Below are positions 47,253 to 56,638 of a DNA stretch of 64,000 nucleotides, piece by piece. The DNA is from Lentzea californiensis. GTDB lineage: Bacteria; Actinomycetota; Actinomycetes; Mycobacteriales; Pseudonocardiaceae. Below the pieces are notes generated by a model. It had not been told where the DNA came from. It did no database searches and saw only the letters and a list, made by a program, of their open reading frames with translations. Both the position numbers and the translations under genes were made by a program. The stretch lies in NCBI RefSeq assembly GCF_024648825.1, contig NZ_JANBBE010000008.1:62001-126000 (forward strand), given 5' to 3'. How positions within the stretch are numbered: the stretch's first letter is position 1; each line of letters starts with the position of its first letter.

Positions 47253-48141
47253 GGCACAAAAAGCAGGCACCACGGTGCTGCGGGACGGTCTCCACTTCGG
47301 CGAGGGACCGCGACGCGGCCCCGACGGCCGCCTCTTCTACTCCGACTTCTATGCGGGCGAAGTGCACGCGCTCGACCTGACGACGGGCGAGGACGAGGTC
47401 GTCGTCGCCTTCGACGGCCAGCCCTCGGGCCTCGGCTGGCTGCCCGACGGACGCCTGCTCGTCGTGTCGATGCTCGACCGGACGGTCCGCCGCCTCGAAG
47501 GCGGCGACCTCGTCCTGCACGCCGACATATCGGACATCGCGACCTTTCACGCCAACGACATGCTCGTCGACGGTGAGGGTCGCGCGTACGTGGGCAACTT
47601 CGGCTTCGACCTGCACGGCCTGATCGACGACGTCGGCATCCCGCGGCTGCTCGAACCGGACTTCGACCCGCCGGGCGCCGCGCTCGCACTCGTCCAGCCC
47701 GACGGCTCCGTCAGCGTCGTCGCCGAGGACCTCAAGTTCCCGAACGGCATGGCGCTGCTGCCCGACCCGACGGGCGAGTCCGAAAGCGGCAACATCCTCG
47801 TCGTCGCCGAGACCGTTGCATTCAAACTCACTTCGTTTTCGGTCGACCGCAACGGATCGTTGCAAAAGCGCAGGTTGTGGGCCGACGTGAAGGAGTTCGG
47901 GATCGCGCCGGACGGGATCGCGGGCGACGGGGACGGCGTGTGGGTGGCGCCGGCGTTGCAGCCGGCGGCGTTCCGCGTGACCGAAGGCGGCAAGATCACG
48001 CACCGGGTCGAGACGACGCAGACGGTGTTCGCCGTCGCGGTCGTCGACGACCACCTCGTGTGCCTGACGGCACCGGACTCGAACCCGAGCGTGGTCAAGC
48101 CGGACAGGCTCGGGAAGATCGAGATCTACAGGCTGAACTGA
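47245..48141 (+). CDS. SMP-30/gluconolactonase-family protein
   Basis: The 298-residue six-bladed propeller has LHFGEGPRRGPDGRLFYSDFYAGEVHALDL (metal Glu), HANDMLVDGEGRAYVGNFGFD (metal Asn), LKFPNGMALLPD (metal Asn) and GIAPDGIAGDGDGVWVA (catalytic Asp). These are the metal-site residues of SMP-30-type lactonases. It overlaps the MFS gene, so both are co-transcribed; the pair may detoxify and export the same lactone-like or hydrophobic compound (inference). Overlap of eight bases implies coupled translation. Confidence 0.9.
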   Translation: MDEAQKAGTTVLRDGLHFGEGPRRGPDGRLFYSDFYAGEVHALDLTTGEDEVVVAFDGQPSGLGWLPDGRLLVVSMLDRTVRRLEGGDLVLHADISDIATFHANDMLVDGEGRAYVGNFGFDLHGLIDDVGIPRLLEPDFDPPGAALALVQPDGSVSVVAEDLKFPNGMALLPDPTGESESGNILVVAETVAFKLTSFSVDRNGSLQKRRLWADVKEFGIAPDGIAGDGDGVWVAPALQPAAFRVTEGGKITHRVETTQTVFAVAVVDDHLVCLTAPDSNPSVVKPDRLGKIEIYRLN

Positions 48142-48158
48142 TATATCGGATATCAGTT
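48136..48158. terminator. hairpin between SMP-30 gene and dapF
   Basis: AACTGATAT-ATCGG-ATATCAGTT is a 9-bp perfect stem that overlaps the stop of the SMP-30 gene and touches the dapF stop on the other strand. It is AT-rich without a U-tract and may serve both convergent transcripts. Confidence 0.55.
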
Positions 48159-48979
48159 CACGCGAGAGCGTCCCACCACGACTTGTCGAGCTCGCCGCGG
48201 GCGACGAGCACGGCAGGTCCGGTGAGCGTCGACGTCGTCGGTTCGATGGTCACGAAGACCTGGCCGCCGAGGACGTCGACGGTCGCCGAGCCGGTGGTCC
48301 TGCCCTGGCCCGCGAGCCAGGAGGCGACGGCCGCGACGGTGCCGGTGCCGCACGAGCGGGTCTCACCGACGCCGCGCTCGTAGACGCGCATGCGCAGCGC
48401 GCCGCCGCGACCAGACTCGGGATCGATGACGTTGATGAGCTCGACGTTCACGCCGTGCGGGAACATCGTGGGGTCGAAGCCGGGCGGCACGGTCAGGTCG
48501 AAGCTCCCGACCGGGACGTCGGTGACGCACGCCAGGTGGGGGTTGCCGACGTCGACCGCGAAGCCGCCGATGCCGGCGCCGTCGACCGCGGCGATGGACG
48601 TGCCGGTGACCCGTGCGGGGCCCATGTCGTTCGTGACGGAGCCGTCCGGGTGCGTGGTGACCGTCTTGTTGCCCGCGCGGGTGGCGACGACGAACGAGCC
48701 CTGCGGCTGGTGGCCCGCGTCGACCAGGTAGCGGGCGAAGACGCGCAGGCCGTTGCCGCACATCTCGGCGATGGAGCCGTCGGCGTTGCGGTAGTCCATG
48801 AACCAGTCGGCCCCGGACTCGACGCCGGCACGCACGACGCGCAGCACGCCGTCCGCGCCCAGGCCGCGCTGCCGGTCGCACAGCGCCTGCACGCGCGCGA
48901 CGGTCAGGTCCAGCTGGTCATCGAGGTCGGGCAGGACGACGAAGTCGTTCTCCGTGCCGTGCCCCTTCACGAACTCCAC
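48158..48979 (-). CDS. dapF: diaminopimelate epimerase
   Basis: The 273-residue DapF interconverts LL- and meso-diaminopimelate for lysine and peptidoglycan synthesis. Both catalytic thiols are present: Cys74 in AEMCGNGLR and Cys210 in ETRSCGTGT. HGTENDFVVL at the N-terminus and VGNPHLACV complete the family pattern. Its start overlaps the miaA 3' end by 13 bp, continuing the conserved miaA-dapF order known from Mycobacterium. Confidence 0.96.
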   Translation of the reverse strand: MEFVKGHGTENDFVVLPDLDDQLDLTVARVQALCDRQRGLGADGVLRVVRAGVESGADWFMDYRNADGSIAEMCGNGLRVFARYLVDAGHQPQGSFVVATRAGNKTVTTHPDGSVTNDMGPARVTGTSIAAVDGAGIGGFAVDVGNPHLACVTDVPVGSFDLTVPPGFDPTMFPHGVNVELINVIDPESGRGGALRMRVYERGVGETRSCGTGTVAAVASWLAGQGRTTGSATVDVLGGQVFVTIEPTTSTLTGPAVLVARGELDKSWWDALA

Positions 48980-49875
48980 GGGACAAGGTTAGCGGCGGCG
49001 TCCACCAGATCAGGGCGGGCACCGTCGAGCCAGGTGATGCGCTGGTCACGCCGGAACCACGACCGCTGCCGCCGCACGAACCGGCGGGTGGCGCGTTTGG
49101 TCTCCTCCGCGGCGAAGTCGATCGTGCAGGCTCCGTCCATTGCGGACAGCACCTGCTGGTAGCCCAGGGCGCGCGACGCGGTCTTGCCGTCGCGCAGGCC
49201 GATCCGGACCAGGGCGCGCACCTCGGCCTCCAGGCCGCCGGCGAGCATCTGGTCCACCCGCAGGTCGACCCGCGCGTCCAGTTCGGACACCTCGCGGTCG
49301 ACGCCGATCTGGACGGTGCCGTAGCGCGCGGGGCCGGGCTTGGGGAGGTTCGCCGAGAACGGTTGCCCCGTCAGCTCGATGACCTCCAGCGCGCGCACGA
49401 TGCGGCGGCCGTTGGACGGCAGGATCGCGATCGCGGCGGCGGGGTCGAGCTCCTGCAAGCGCCGGTGCAACGCCTCGGGGCCCGCAGAGGCCAGCTCGGC
49501 CTCGAACCGCAGGCGCACGGCGTCGTCGGTGCCGGGGAACTTGAGGTCGTCGAGCACCGCCTGCACGTAAAGCCCCGAACCACCGACGAGGACCGGCGGG
49601 CGCCCGGACGCGAGCAGGTCCTCGACGACGGCCCGCGTCTCCCGCTGGTAGGCGGCCACGGACGCCGTCTCGGTGACGGACAGGACGTCGAACAGGTGGT
49701 GCGGCACGCCCCGGCGCTCGGAGACGGGCATCTTCGCCGTGCCGATGTCCATGCCGCGGTAGAGCTGCATGGCGTCGGCGTTGACGACCTCTCCCCCGAA
49801 CCGCTCCGCGAGCGCGACGGCCAGGTCGGACTTGCCGGTCGCGGTGGGTCCGACGACGGCGATGGGCGTGATCAA
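48967..49875 (-). CDS. miaA: tRNA dimethylallyltransferase
   Basis: The 302-residue MiaA adds dimethylallyl to A37 of tRNAs that read UNN codons. It has the P-loop GPTATGKS (9-16), NADAMQLYRGMDIGTAK, YDVLS-like LFDVLSVTETASVAAYQ, LVGGSGLYVQAVLDDL and the C-terminal RRFVRRQRSWFRRD. The start is TTG 49875, with GGGAG upstream, overlapping the previous gene's stop as TTGA. MiaB, which completes the modification pathway, is encoded 3 kb away. Confidence 0.95.
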   Translation of the reverse strand: MITPIAVVGPTATGKSDLAVALAERFGGEVVNADAMQLYRGMDIGTAKMPVSERRGVPHHLFDVLSVTETASVAAYQRETRAVVEDLLASGRPPVLVGGSGLYVQAVLDDLKFPGTDDAVRLRFEAELASAGPEALHRRLQELDPAAAIAILPSNGRRIVRALEVIELTGQPFSANLPKPGPARYGTVQIGVDREVSELDARVDLRVDQMLAGGLEAEVRALVRIGLRDGKTASRALGYQQVLSAMDGACTIDFAAEETKRATRRFVRRQRSWFRRDQRITWLDGARPDLVDAAANLVPWSS

Positions 49876-50552
49876 GGGCGCTCCCAGACAGCGACGTGGT
49901 AGCCCACGCCGAACGGTGCGAAGAACTCGGCTCCGGAGCAGCGCCACGGGCCGGGCACGCCGGCGAGGACCTGCCACGCCGCACGGCCCTGCGCGCCCAG
50001 CTCGCGGGCGAGTTCCAGGTCGAGGCCGAGCAGGCCGTCCACGTCGGCGGTGGACAGCAAAGTGTGGACCAAAGAGTCGAAAGGTCCCGAACGCTCGTCT
50101 TCGGAACCGGGCGAGCGGGGGCCGTGGCGGGTGGAGCCGTCGCCGAGGACCAGCAACCCGCACTCCTCCTCCGCCAGTTGCCGTCCAAACGAGACACAGC
50201 CGGAAGCGGGCAGGTCACGGGGAACGAGTTCAACGCGTGACACCTCGACTGCACAGCGTTCGCGCAGCCACGCGGTGATCAGCACCGGCAACGGAATGCG
50301 GGCATCCGGCGGCAGGTCACCGCCGAGTGACACGGGCAGATCGACCCCATAACCGAGAAATGTTCCCGACAACGGCGGCACGTACGTAGCACGACCGTCG
50401 TCGCCCACCGCCACCGCGACCCACGGACCGGGCAGTTCTCCTGCCGCGGCAAGGGTTGCGGCGCGCACGGGCTCGGTTTCGGCGGCGGCTCCCACGACCA
50501 GTTCCGGCACCAGGAGGGGTGGGTGCGGCACCACCACAGCGCGCGTGATCAC
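49872..50552 (-). CDS. class III extradiol dioxygenase-like protein (Rv2728c type)
   Basis: The 226-residue protein begins ITRAVVVPHPPLLVPELVVGAA, the metal-binding N-terminus of LigB-type dioxygenase folds, and has LPVLITAWLRE, GLLVLGDGSTRHGPRSPG and a C-terminal WQVLAGV. Conserved actinobacterial genomes carry this gene next to miaA (Rv2728c). Its reaction is unknown; the DGSTRHG segment replaces the usual HxxxH-like second half of dioxygenases. It overlaps miaA and likely shares its transcript. Confidence 0.83.
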   Translation of the reverse strand: MITRAVVVPHPPLLVPELVVGAAAETEPVRAATLAAAGELPGPWVAVAVGDDGRATYVPPLSGTFLGYGVDLPVSLGGDLPPDARIPLPVLITAWLRERCAVEVSRVELVPRDLPASGCVSFGRQLAEEECGLLVLGDGSTRHGPRSPGSEDERSGPFDSLVHTLLSTADVDGLLGLDLELARELGAQGRAAWQVLAGVPGPWRCSGAEFFAPFGVGYHVAVWERP

Positions 50553-50722
50553 AACGAACGAGGCTACCTATCGTGGACTCCCAGTACCGAGTCGAGCTCT
50601 GACCTGTTTGAATGCGCGCGGGGAACTGGGGACGAGAGACCCTCCAGCGCCCGTATTGCATCGGCCCCGCCAACGGCGGGGCGCCCGTGGCAGGCACGGG
50701 CGTCAGATGGGAGGAACCGGCG

Positions 50723-52069
50723 ATGTCGGAGCAGGACAGCACACCGGAGGCCGTGGCCGTGGCCACCCCCGTGGAGGTTGCAGCCGAGGGTGTGGTCGAG
50801 GAAACGCCGAAGGAGACCGCGCAGGCGACGCCTCCGGCCGTCCCCGTGGCGTCGGACCACCCTGACCGCTGGGGGCGCGTGGACGCCGACGGCACCGTGT
50901 ACGTGAAGACCGAGGACGGCGAACGTGCTGTCGGGTCGTGGCAGGCCGGTGAGCCGGTCGAAGGCCTCGCGCACTTCGCGCGGCGCTTCGACGACCTGCG
51001 CACCGAGGTCGAGCTGCTCGTGTCGCGGCTCAAGACCGGCGCCGGTGACCCCAAGCACGCCATGACCAGCGCGAAGCACGTCAAGGAGCAGCTCGCCGAG
51101 GCCGCCGTCGTCGGTGACCTCAAGGCGCTGGCCGCCCGCGTCGAGTACGTGCTTCTCCAGGCCGAGGCCGGCATGGAGAAGGCGAAGGAGGCCAAGGAGG
51201 CCGCCCGAGCCCAGTCCGTGGCGCGCAAGCAGGCGCTGGTCGACGAGGCCGAGTCGATCGCGACCGAGTCGACGCAGTGGAAGGTCGCGGGCGACCGGCT
51301 GCGCCAGATCCTCGACGAGTGGAAGACCATCCGCGGCGTCGACCGCAAGACCGACGAGCAGCTGTGGCGCCGGTTCTCGAAGGCCCGTGACGCGTTCAAC
51401 CGCCGTCGCGGCTCGCACTTCGCGGACCTCGACCGCCAGCGCACCGTGGCCAAGTCCTCCAAGCAGTCGCTGGTCGAGGAGGCCGAGAAGCTCGTCGACT
51501 CCGACGACTGGGGCACCACGGCCGGTCGCTACAAGGAGCTCATGGTCGAGTGGAAGGCCGCCGGGCGTGCGCCCAAGGAGGCCGACGACGCGCTGTGGCA
51601 GCGTTTCCGGGCCGCGCAGGACGCGTTCTTCCAGAAGCGTTCCGAGGCGTTCAGCGAGCGGGACGCCGAGTTCACGGCCAACGCGAAGCTGAAGGAGGAG
51701 CTGCTCGCCGAGGCCGAGGCCATCGACCCGACGGGCGACCTCGAGTCGGCGCGCAACGCCCTCTACAAGATCCAGGAGCGCTGGGACGCGATCGGCAAGG
51801 TGCCGCGCGAGCGCATCCGCGAGCTCGAGGGCAAGCTCCGCACCATCGAGGAGCGGGTCCGCGGCGCGGTCGACGCCCAGTGGCGCCGGTCCGACCCCGA
51901 GGCCGAGGCGCGGGTGGCGCAGTTCCGCGAGCGCGTGGAGCAGTTCGAGGCGCAGGCCGCGAAGGCCCGTGCCGCGGGCGACAAGCGCCGCACCGAGCAG
52001 GCCGAGGCGCAGGCCGCCCAGTGGCGCGAGTGGCTCGCTGCCGCTGAGCAGGCGCTGGCGACCCGCTAG
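50723..52069 (+). CDS. DUF349 coiled-coil protein (Rv2731 type)
   Basis: The 448-residue protein has an acidic, low-complexity N-terminus (~1-45) and then several DUF349 helical repeats, each with W(K/R)xAGRAPKEADDALWQRFRAAQDAFFQKR-like cores (ILDEWKTIRGVDRKTDEQLWRRFSKARDAFNRR; LMVEWKAAGRAPKEADDALWQRF). The C-terminus is a long Glu/Ala/Arg coiled coil. ATG 50723 follows GGGAGGA. Biochemical role unknown; it is conserved with miaA/miaB in actinobacteria. A strong stem-loop follows the stop. Confidence 0.9.
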   Translation: MSEQDSTPEAVAVATPVEVAAEGVVEETPKETAQATPPAVPVASDHPDRWGRVDADGTVYVKTEDGERAVGSWQAGEPVEGLAHFARRFDDLRTEVELLVSRLKTGAGDPKHAMTSAKHVKEQLAEAAVVGDLKALAARVEYVLLQAEAGMEKAKEAKEAARAQSVARKQALVDEAESIATESTQWKVAGDRLRQILDEWKTIRGVDRKTDEQLWRRFSKARDAFNRRRGSHFADLDRQRTVAKSSKQSLVEEAEKLVDSDDWGTTAGRYKELMVEWKAAGRAPKEADDALWQRFRAAQDAFFQKRSEAFSERDAEFTANAKLKEELLAEAEAIDPTGDLESARNALYKIQERWDAIGKVPRERIRELEGKLRTIEERVRGAVDAQWRRSDPEAEARVAQFRERVEQFEAQAAKARAAGDKRRTEQAEAQAAQWREWLAAAEQALATR

Positions 52070-52086
52070 TTCGTGACGCGCTGAAA

Positions 52087-52115
52087 GGGCCCCTCTCCCG
52101 TGCGGAGAGGGGCCC
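52087..52115. terminator. stem-loop after the DUF349 gene
   Basis: GGGCCCCTCTCC-CGTGC-GGAGAGGGGCCC is a perfect 12-bp stem, 18 bp past the DUF349 stop. No U-tract follows. It also faces the minus-strand transcript of the membrane-protein gene. Confidence 0.8.
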
Positions 52116-52200
52116 TCAGGCGTTTCTGGCGGGCAATGCGGCGCTTCTGGCCAGCAGTGCGCCCGTCACGCCCGGCGAACCGGGGGCGCGGCGGGGTTCG

Positions 52201-52668
52201 TCACAACTGCGGCGGCCGCGAAGCCGCGATCTTCACCCACTTCACCAGCAGGACGATGACCGCGATCGCCGCGATGATCAACCCGATCCCGGGGCCGGGA
52301 CCGATCGTCTTGTTGCTCGTCGTCGTCTGCTGCGTCCAGATGGACAGCACGCCGATGATCGACCCCGCGAACAGGCCCAGCGAGCACACCCACGCGAGAC
52401 CCCAGCGCCGCACGGCGAGCGTGATGCCGGAACCGAGCACGCCGACGCCCAGCGCGAGGTACGAGAACAGCCGTGGGAGGAACAGCTCCGACTCGCCGAG
52501 CAGGACCGCCAGCCCCGTGTGCTCCCCGACCCACGGCAGGATCAGCGACACCAGCAACGCCAGCACGGCGATCGAGATCGTCAGCGCTCCGGTACCGGGG
52601 TCGATCCGCTTGGCCGCCTGGTGCTCGACCGCGTCGATCTCCTTGCGCAAGAAGTCCTCATCACTCAC
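52201..52668 (-). CDS. conserved membrane protein (Rv2732c type)
   Basis: The 155-residue protein has a short cytoplasmic N-terminus (VSDEDFLRKEIDAVEHQAAKRIDPG) and four membrane segments (TISIAVLALLVSLILPWV; LFSYLALGVGVLGSGITLAV; LAWVCSLGLFAGSIIGVLSIW; IGLIIAAIAVIVLLVKWV). It lies directly downstream of miaB, and its GTG start overlaps the miaB stop by four bases. Mycobacterium keeps the same order (Rv2733c-Rv2732c). Function unknown. Confidence 0.86.
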   Translation of the reverse strand: MSDEDFLRKEIDAVEHQAAKRIDPGTGALTISIAVLALLVSLILPWVGEHTGLAVLLGESELFLPRLFSYLALGVGVLGSGITLAVRRWGLAWVCSLGLFAGSIIGVLSIWTQQTTTSNKTIGPGPGIGLIIAAIAVIVLLVKWVKIAASRPPQL

Positions 52669-54152
52669 TGGGCTGCGCACCCCGACACGGCGGGCAGCGG
52701 CTCGGGCGCTCCGAACGACGGCAGACCGAGGCCGATGCCCGCGGTCTTGGGCTTGATGCCGGCCTCGGAACGGTCACCGGCCTTGGTGCGGCGCCACGAC
52801 AGCGGTTCGCCGTCCGCGACGAGGTAGTGCGGGGCCCCGTACGTCACGACCGTCTCGACGACGTCGCCAGGACGCGGAACCGTCGTCCCCGGCGCGAAGT
52901 GCACGAGACGGCCGTCGCGCGCACGGCCGCTCATGCGGTGCGTCTCAGCGTCGCGCTTGCCCTCGCCGGTGGCGACGAGGACCTCGACCGTGCGGCCGAC
53001 CTGCTCGACGTTCAGCGAGTGCGTCATCTCGTTCTGCAGCGCCACGAGCCGCTCGAAGCGCTCCTGCACGACGACCTTGGGCAGCTGGTCCGGCAGATCG
53101 GCGGCCGGGGTGCCGGGGCGCTTCGAGTACTGGAACGTGAACGCCGACGAGAAACGGGCCTGGCGCACCACGTCGAGCGTGCCCTGGAAGTCCTCTTCGG
53201 TCTCGCCGGGGAAGCCGACGATGATGTCCGTGGTGATCGCGGCGTCCGGCATGGCGGCGCGGACCTTGCCGATGATCCCCAGGTACTTCTCGGTGCGGTA
53301 CGAGCGGCGCATCGCCTTGAGCAGGCGGTCGGAACCGGACTGCAGCGGCATGTGCAGGCTGTGGCACACCGCCGGCGTCTCAGCCATGGCGGCGATGACG
53401 TCGTCGGTGAAGTCCTTGGGGTGCGGCGAGGTGAAGCGCACGCGCTCCAGCCCGTCGATCTCACCGCAGGCGCGCAGCAGCTTGCCGAACGCGAGCCGGT
53501 CGCCGAACTCGACGCCGTAGGAGTTGACGTTCTGCCCCAGCAACGTCACCTCCAGCACGCCCTCGTCCACGAGCGTCTGCACCTCGGCCAGCACGTCGCC
53601 GGGACGGCGGTCCTTCTCCTTGCCGCGCAACGACGGCACGATGCAGAACGTGCAGGTGTTGTTGCAGCCCACCGAGATCGACACCCAGCCCGAGTAGGCG
53701 GAGTCGCGCGCGGCCGGCAGCGACGACGGGAACGTCTCCAGCGCGTCGAGGATCTCGACCTGCGCCTCTTCGTTGTGGCGGGCGCGGTCGAGCAGCACCG
53801 GCAGCGACCCGATGTTGTGCGTGCCGAACACGACGTCCACCCACGGGGCGCGCCGCACGATCTCGCTGCGGTCCTTCTGCGCGAGGCAGCCGCCGACCGC
53901 GATCTGCATGCCGGGGTTCGCTGTCTTCTGCGGGGCGAGGTGGCCGAGCGTGCCGTACAGCTTGTTGTCGGCGTTCTCGCGGACCGCGCAGGTGTTGAAG
54001 ACGACGACGTCGGCCTGCTCGGCCTCGGTGGCCCGCGCATAGCCCGCGTCCTCCAGCAGACCGGCGAGCCGCTCGGAGTCGTGCACGTTCATCTGACATC
54101 CGAACGTGCGTATCTGGAAGGTCTTCTGAACCTGCACGGTGCTCACGCCCAT
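52665..54152 (-). CDS. miaB: tRNA-2-methylthio-N6-dimethylallyladenosine synthase
   Basis: MiaB is a radical-SAM methylthiotransferase acting after MiaA on tRNA A37. Three N-terminal cluster cysteines (FGCQMN, FNTCAVRE, VGGCLAQ) and the radical-SAM CNNTCTFC are present, as are LLGQNVNSYG, HMPLQSGSD and IVGFPGET. A TRAM domain sits at the C-terminus (VGRTVEVLVATGEG...). It has a C-terminal Pro/Gly tail after the TRAM domain. ATG 54152 is the likely start, with alternative GTG codons on either side. Confidence 0.95.
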   Translation of the reverse strand: MGVSTVQVQKTFQIRTFGCQMNVHDSERLAGLLEDAGYARATEAEQADVVVFNTCAVRENADNKLYGTLGHLAPQKTANPGMQIAVGGCLAQKDRSEIVRRAPWVDVVFGTHNIGSLPVLLDRARHNEEAQVEILDALETFPSSLPAARDSAYSGWVSISVGCNNTCTFCIVPSLRGKEKDRRPGDVLAEVQTLVDEGVLEVTLLGQNVNSYGVEFGDRLAFGKLLRACGEIDGLERVRFTSPHPKDFTDDVIAAMAETPAVCHSLHMPLQSGSDRLLKAMRRSYRTEKYLGIIGKVRAAMPDAAITTDIIVGFPGETEEDFQGTLDVVRQARFSSAFTFQYSKRPGTPAADLPDQLPKVVVQERFERLVALQNEMTHSLNVEQVGRTVEVLVATGEGKRDAETHRMSGRARDGRLVHFAPGTTVPRPGDVVETVVTYGAPHYLVADGEPLSWRRTKAGDRSEAGIKPKTAGIGLGLPSFGAPEPLPAVSGCAAQ

Positions 54153-54277
54153 CACGATAACCCCTGGTCAGTGGCCCAACTTTCGCGGACCGCACAAAGC
54201 CCGCCCCATCCGCGCGCTGACCAGGCAGGACCTTCGTCGGGTGCAACGGCCCGCCTGCCCCGTGGCACGATGCGCTG

Positions 54278-55192
54278 GTGCTGGGACGACTGCATGCCGC
54301 CTTGAGCCTGCTGACCGCCGCGACGGTCCTGACGGGCTGTAGCAGCACGGTGTCGGACATCAAGATCACGATGGCCACCGGCAGCGAGAGCGGCGTCTAC
54401 TACTCGCTGGGCAACGGCCTGGCGGACATCTGGAGCGGGCGGCTCGGCATCGCGCGGCCCCAGGTCGTCCGCACGGACGGGTCCAAGGACAACGTCACCC
54501 GGCTCGTCAACGGCCAGGCGCAGGTCGGCTTCTCGCAGGCGGACGCGGTCGAGGGTGTCGAGGGCGCCTCCCGGTTGCGTGCGCTGGCGCGCATGCACGA
54601 CGACTACCTGCAGGTCATCGTCCGCGCCGACCTGCCGGTGACGAAGCTGCGCGAGCTGTCGGGACGACGCGTGTCGATCGGCGCGACCGGGTCGGGCGTC
54701 GAGATCATCGCGAGCCGGCTGCTGCAGGCCGAGAACGTCGCGCCCCAGGCGGTGAACCTGAGCCTCAACGAGTCGGCCCAGGCGATGCAGGAGGGCAGGA
54801 TCGACGCGTTCTTCTGGTCGGGCGGCCTGCCCACGAGCAGGATCACCGACCTCACCAAGGGGCTCAACGTGCGGATGCTCGACCTGAAGGACGAACTGCC
54901 GAAGTTCCGCCAGCAGTTCCCGGTGTACGGGTCGGCGACGCTGCCCGCCTCGATCTACAACCTGCAGTCCGGCCCGGTCATCACCCTCGTCGTGCGCAAC
55001 TTCCTGCTCGTCGACGAGGCGATGCCCGACGACGTGGCCGAGGCTCTCGTGCGGCAGCTGTTCGACGGCCAGCCCGAGCTCGTGAAGGCCCACTCGGCGG
55101 CGCGCACGATCGAACAGCGGTCGGCGATCGAGACGTCGCCGGTGCCGCTGCACAACGGCGCCATGCGCTACTACCGCGACACGAAGGTCTAG
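54278..55192 (+). CDS. orphan TAXI-type TRAP solute-binding lipoprotein
   Basis: The 304-residue protein has a lipobox ending VLTGC (Cys21), then the TAXI-family core: KITMATGSESGVYYSLGNGLADIW, GQAQVGFSQADAV, VSIGATGSGVEIIASRLL and DAFFWSGGLPTSRI. TAXI proteins bind glutamate, glutamine or dicarboxylates for TRAP transporters, yet no TRAP permease lies nearby. It faces a GluK-like sensor kinase six bases away tail to tail. It may act as an extracellular sensor protein for that kinase rather than as part of a transporter (inference). The start is GTG 54278. Confidence 0.85.
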   Translation: MLGRLHAALSLLTAATVLTGCSSTVSDIKITMATGSESGVYYSLGNGLADIWSGRLGIARPQVVRTDGSKDNVTRLVNGQAQVGFSQADAVEGVEGASRLRALARMHDDYLQVIVRADLPVTKLRELSGRRVSIGATGSGVEIIASRLLQAENVAPQAVNLSLNESAQAMQEGRIDAFFWSGGLPTSRITDLTKGLNVRMLDLKDELPKFRQQFPVYGSATLPASIYNLQSGPVITLVVRNFLLVDEAMPDDVAEALVRQLFDGQPELVKAHSAARTIEQRSAIETSPVPLHNGAMRYYRDTKV

Positions 55193-55198
55193 ACGGGT

Positions 55199-56584
55199 CT
55201 ACACGGCCGGGAGCGTGATCACGACCTTCAGGCCGCCGTCCTCGGGCGACTCCAGCGACACGGTGCCGTCGACGCGTTCGACCAGCAGCCGCACGATCGA
55301 GAGCCCCAGCCCGGAGCCCGGCACGTTCTGGTGGGCGGGGCTGCGCCAGAACCGGTCGGTGGCCCGCTCGAGCTCGTCGGGCTGCAGGCCGGGCCCGTGG
55401 TCGGCGACGGAGAGCCGGATGACACCGTCGACCTTGCGGGCGTCCACCACGATCAGCGTGCCTTCGGCGGTGAACTTCAGGGCGTTGTCGAGCAGCGCGT
55501 CCAGGATCGTCTCGACACCGCGCGGCGGGACGAGGCCCATGCCGACCCGTTCGCCGTCGAGCACGAGGTGCACCTCCTTCGCCGCCGCGGCCGACGACCA
55601 CGCCGACAGCCGCGCCGCCACGGACTTGTCGACGTCGACTGGCACCGGGTCCACGGAACTGGACTCGGCGCGCGCCATGGCGAGCAGCTCGTCGAGGATG
55701 CGGTTGAGCCGGTCGGTCTCGCTCGCCGCCTCGACCTGGTGCACCTCCGCCTCGGAGTCGACGTGACCCTCCAGGTTGGACAGCCGGAGTTTCAGCGCCG
55801 TCAACGGGTTGCGAAGCTGATGTGACGCGTCGGCGACGAAGGCCCGTTGCGCGGCAAGCACATCGCTCACGTTCGCGGCCATCTGGTCGAACGACCGCGA
55901 CAACTGCCGCAGTTCCGGAGGCCCGGACTCCGCGCCCACCGGTGGCACCGGCCGGCCCGACACGACCGCGGCGAGGAGCTTCCCCGTCGCCTCGTCCAGC
56001 GCCTGCACCGGCCGCAACGTCCAGCGCACCACGGGCAGCGCCAGCAGCACCGCGAGGGCCAGCACCAGCAGGCTTCCCGCGAGCAGCAGGGCCCACCACG
56101 CGAGCACCTCGAAGCGGGTCTTGGCCGTCGGCGAGAACGTGATCACCGCGCCGCGCACCTCGCCGTCGACCAGCACCGGTTCAGCGAGCACGACCTTGGA
56201 GTCGCTCCACGGTGCGAACAGCTCCGGTGCGACCGGCAGGCGCCCGGCCAGCGCCTTGCTGACCAGGTCCTGCACGGCCGGGTCACCGAGCGCGAGGTCG
56301 TTGCGCGAGGCCACCAGCGGCACCGTCGGGGCGTCGCGGGCCACCACGGCCACGCCGATGTCGTACAGCTCGTCGTAGCGCTCCAGCTCGGCGCGCATCA
56401 GGTGCGGGCTGTCGTCGATCAACGGCCGTTGCGCCAGCGACGCGAACCGGCTGGTGTCGGTGAGCCGGTCGAGGAACATCTCCTGCTGTTCCGCGGCCGC
56501 CACGTTGCGGCCCAGCGGCACTCCCAGGCCCACGAGCACCAGCACGATCAGGGCGAGTACCACGCCCAGCAGTCGGGACCTCAC
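55199..56584 (-). CDS. sensor histidine kinase, GluK-like
   Basis: The 461-residue kinase has two membrane segments (~5-25, 161-186) flanking a ~135-residue extracellular domain, a HAMP linker (~186-245), the phosphorylated His255 in DASHQLRNPLTAL, and the ATPase boxes DNALKFTAEGT, VADHGPGL and GSGLGLSIVRLL. With the response regulator 54 bp upstream and the divergent gluABCD genes, the arrangement matches the Streptomyces GluR-GluK system that controls glutamate uptake. Ligand glutamate is inferred from context only. Confidence 0.9.
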   Translation of the reverse strand: MRSRLLGVVLALIVLVLVGLGVPLGRNVAAAEQQEMFLDRLTDTSRFASLAQRPLIDDSPHLMRAELERYDELYDIGVAVVARDAPTVPLVASRNDLALGDPAVQDLVSKALAGRLPVAPELFAPWSDSKVVLAEPVLVDGEVRGAVITFSPTAKTRFEVLAWWALLLAGSLLVLALAVLLALPVVRWTLRPVQALDEATGKLLAAVVSGRPVPPVGAESGPPELRQLSRSFDQMAANVSDVLAAQRAFVADASHQLRNPLTALKLRLSNLEGHVDSEAEVHQVEAASETDRLNRILDELLAMARAESSSVDPVPVDVDKSVAARLSAWSSAAAAKEVHLVLDGERVGMGLVPPRGVETILDALLDNALKFTAEGTLIVVDARKVDGVIRLSVADHGPGLQPDELERATDRFWRSPAHQNVPGSGLGLSIVRLLVERVDGTVSLESPEDGGLKVVITLPAV

Positions 56585-56638
56585 AGCCCGTCACCCCACC
56601 CGCTCGCGACACGCAGACGAAAGATCACCCAATCGAGA

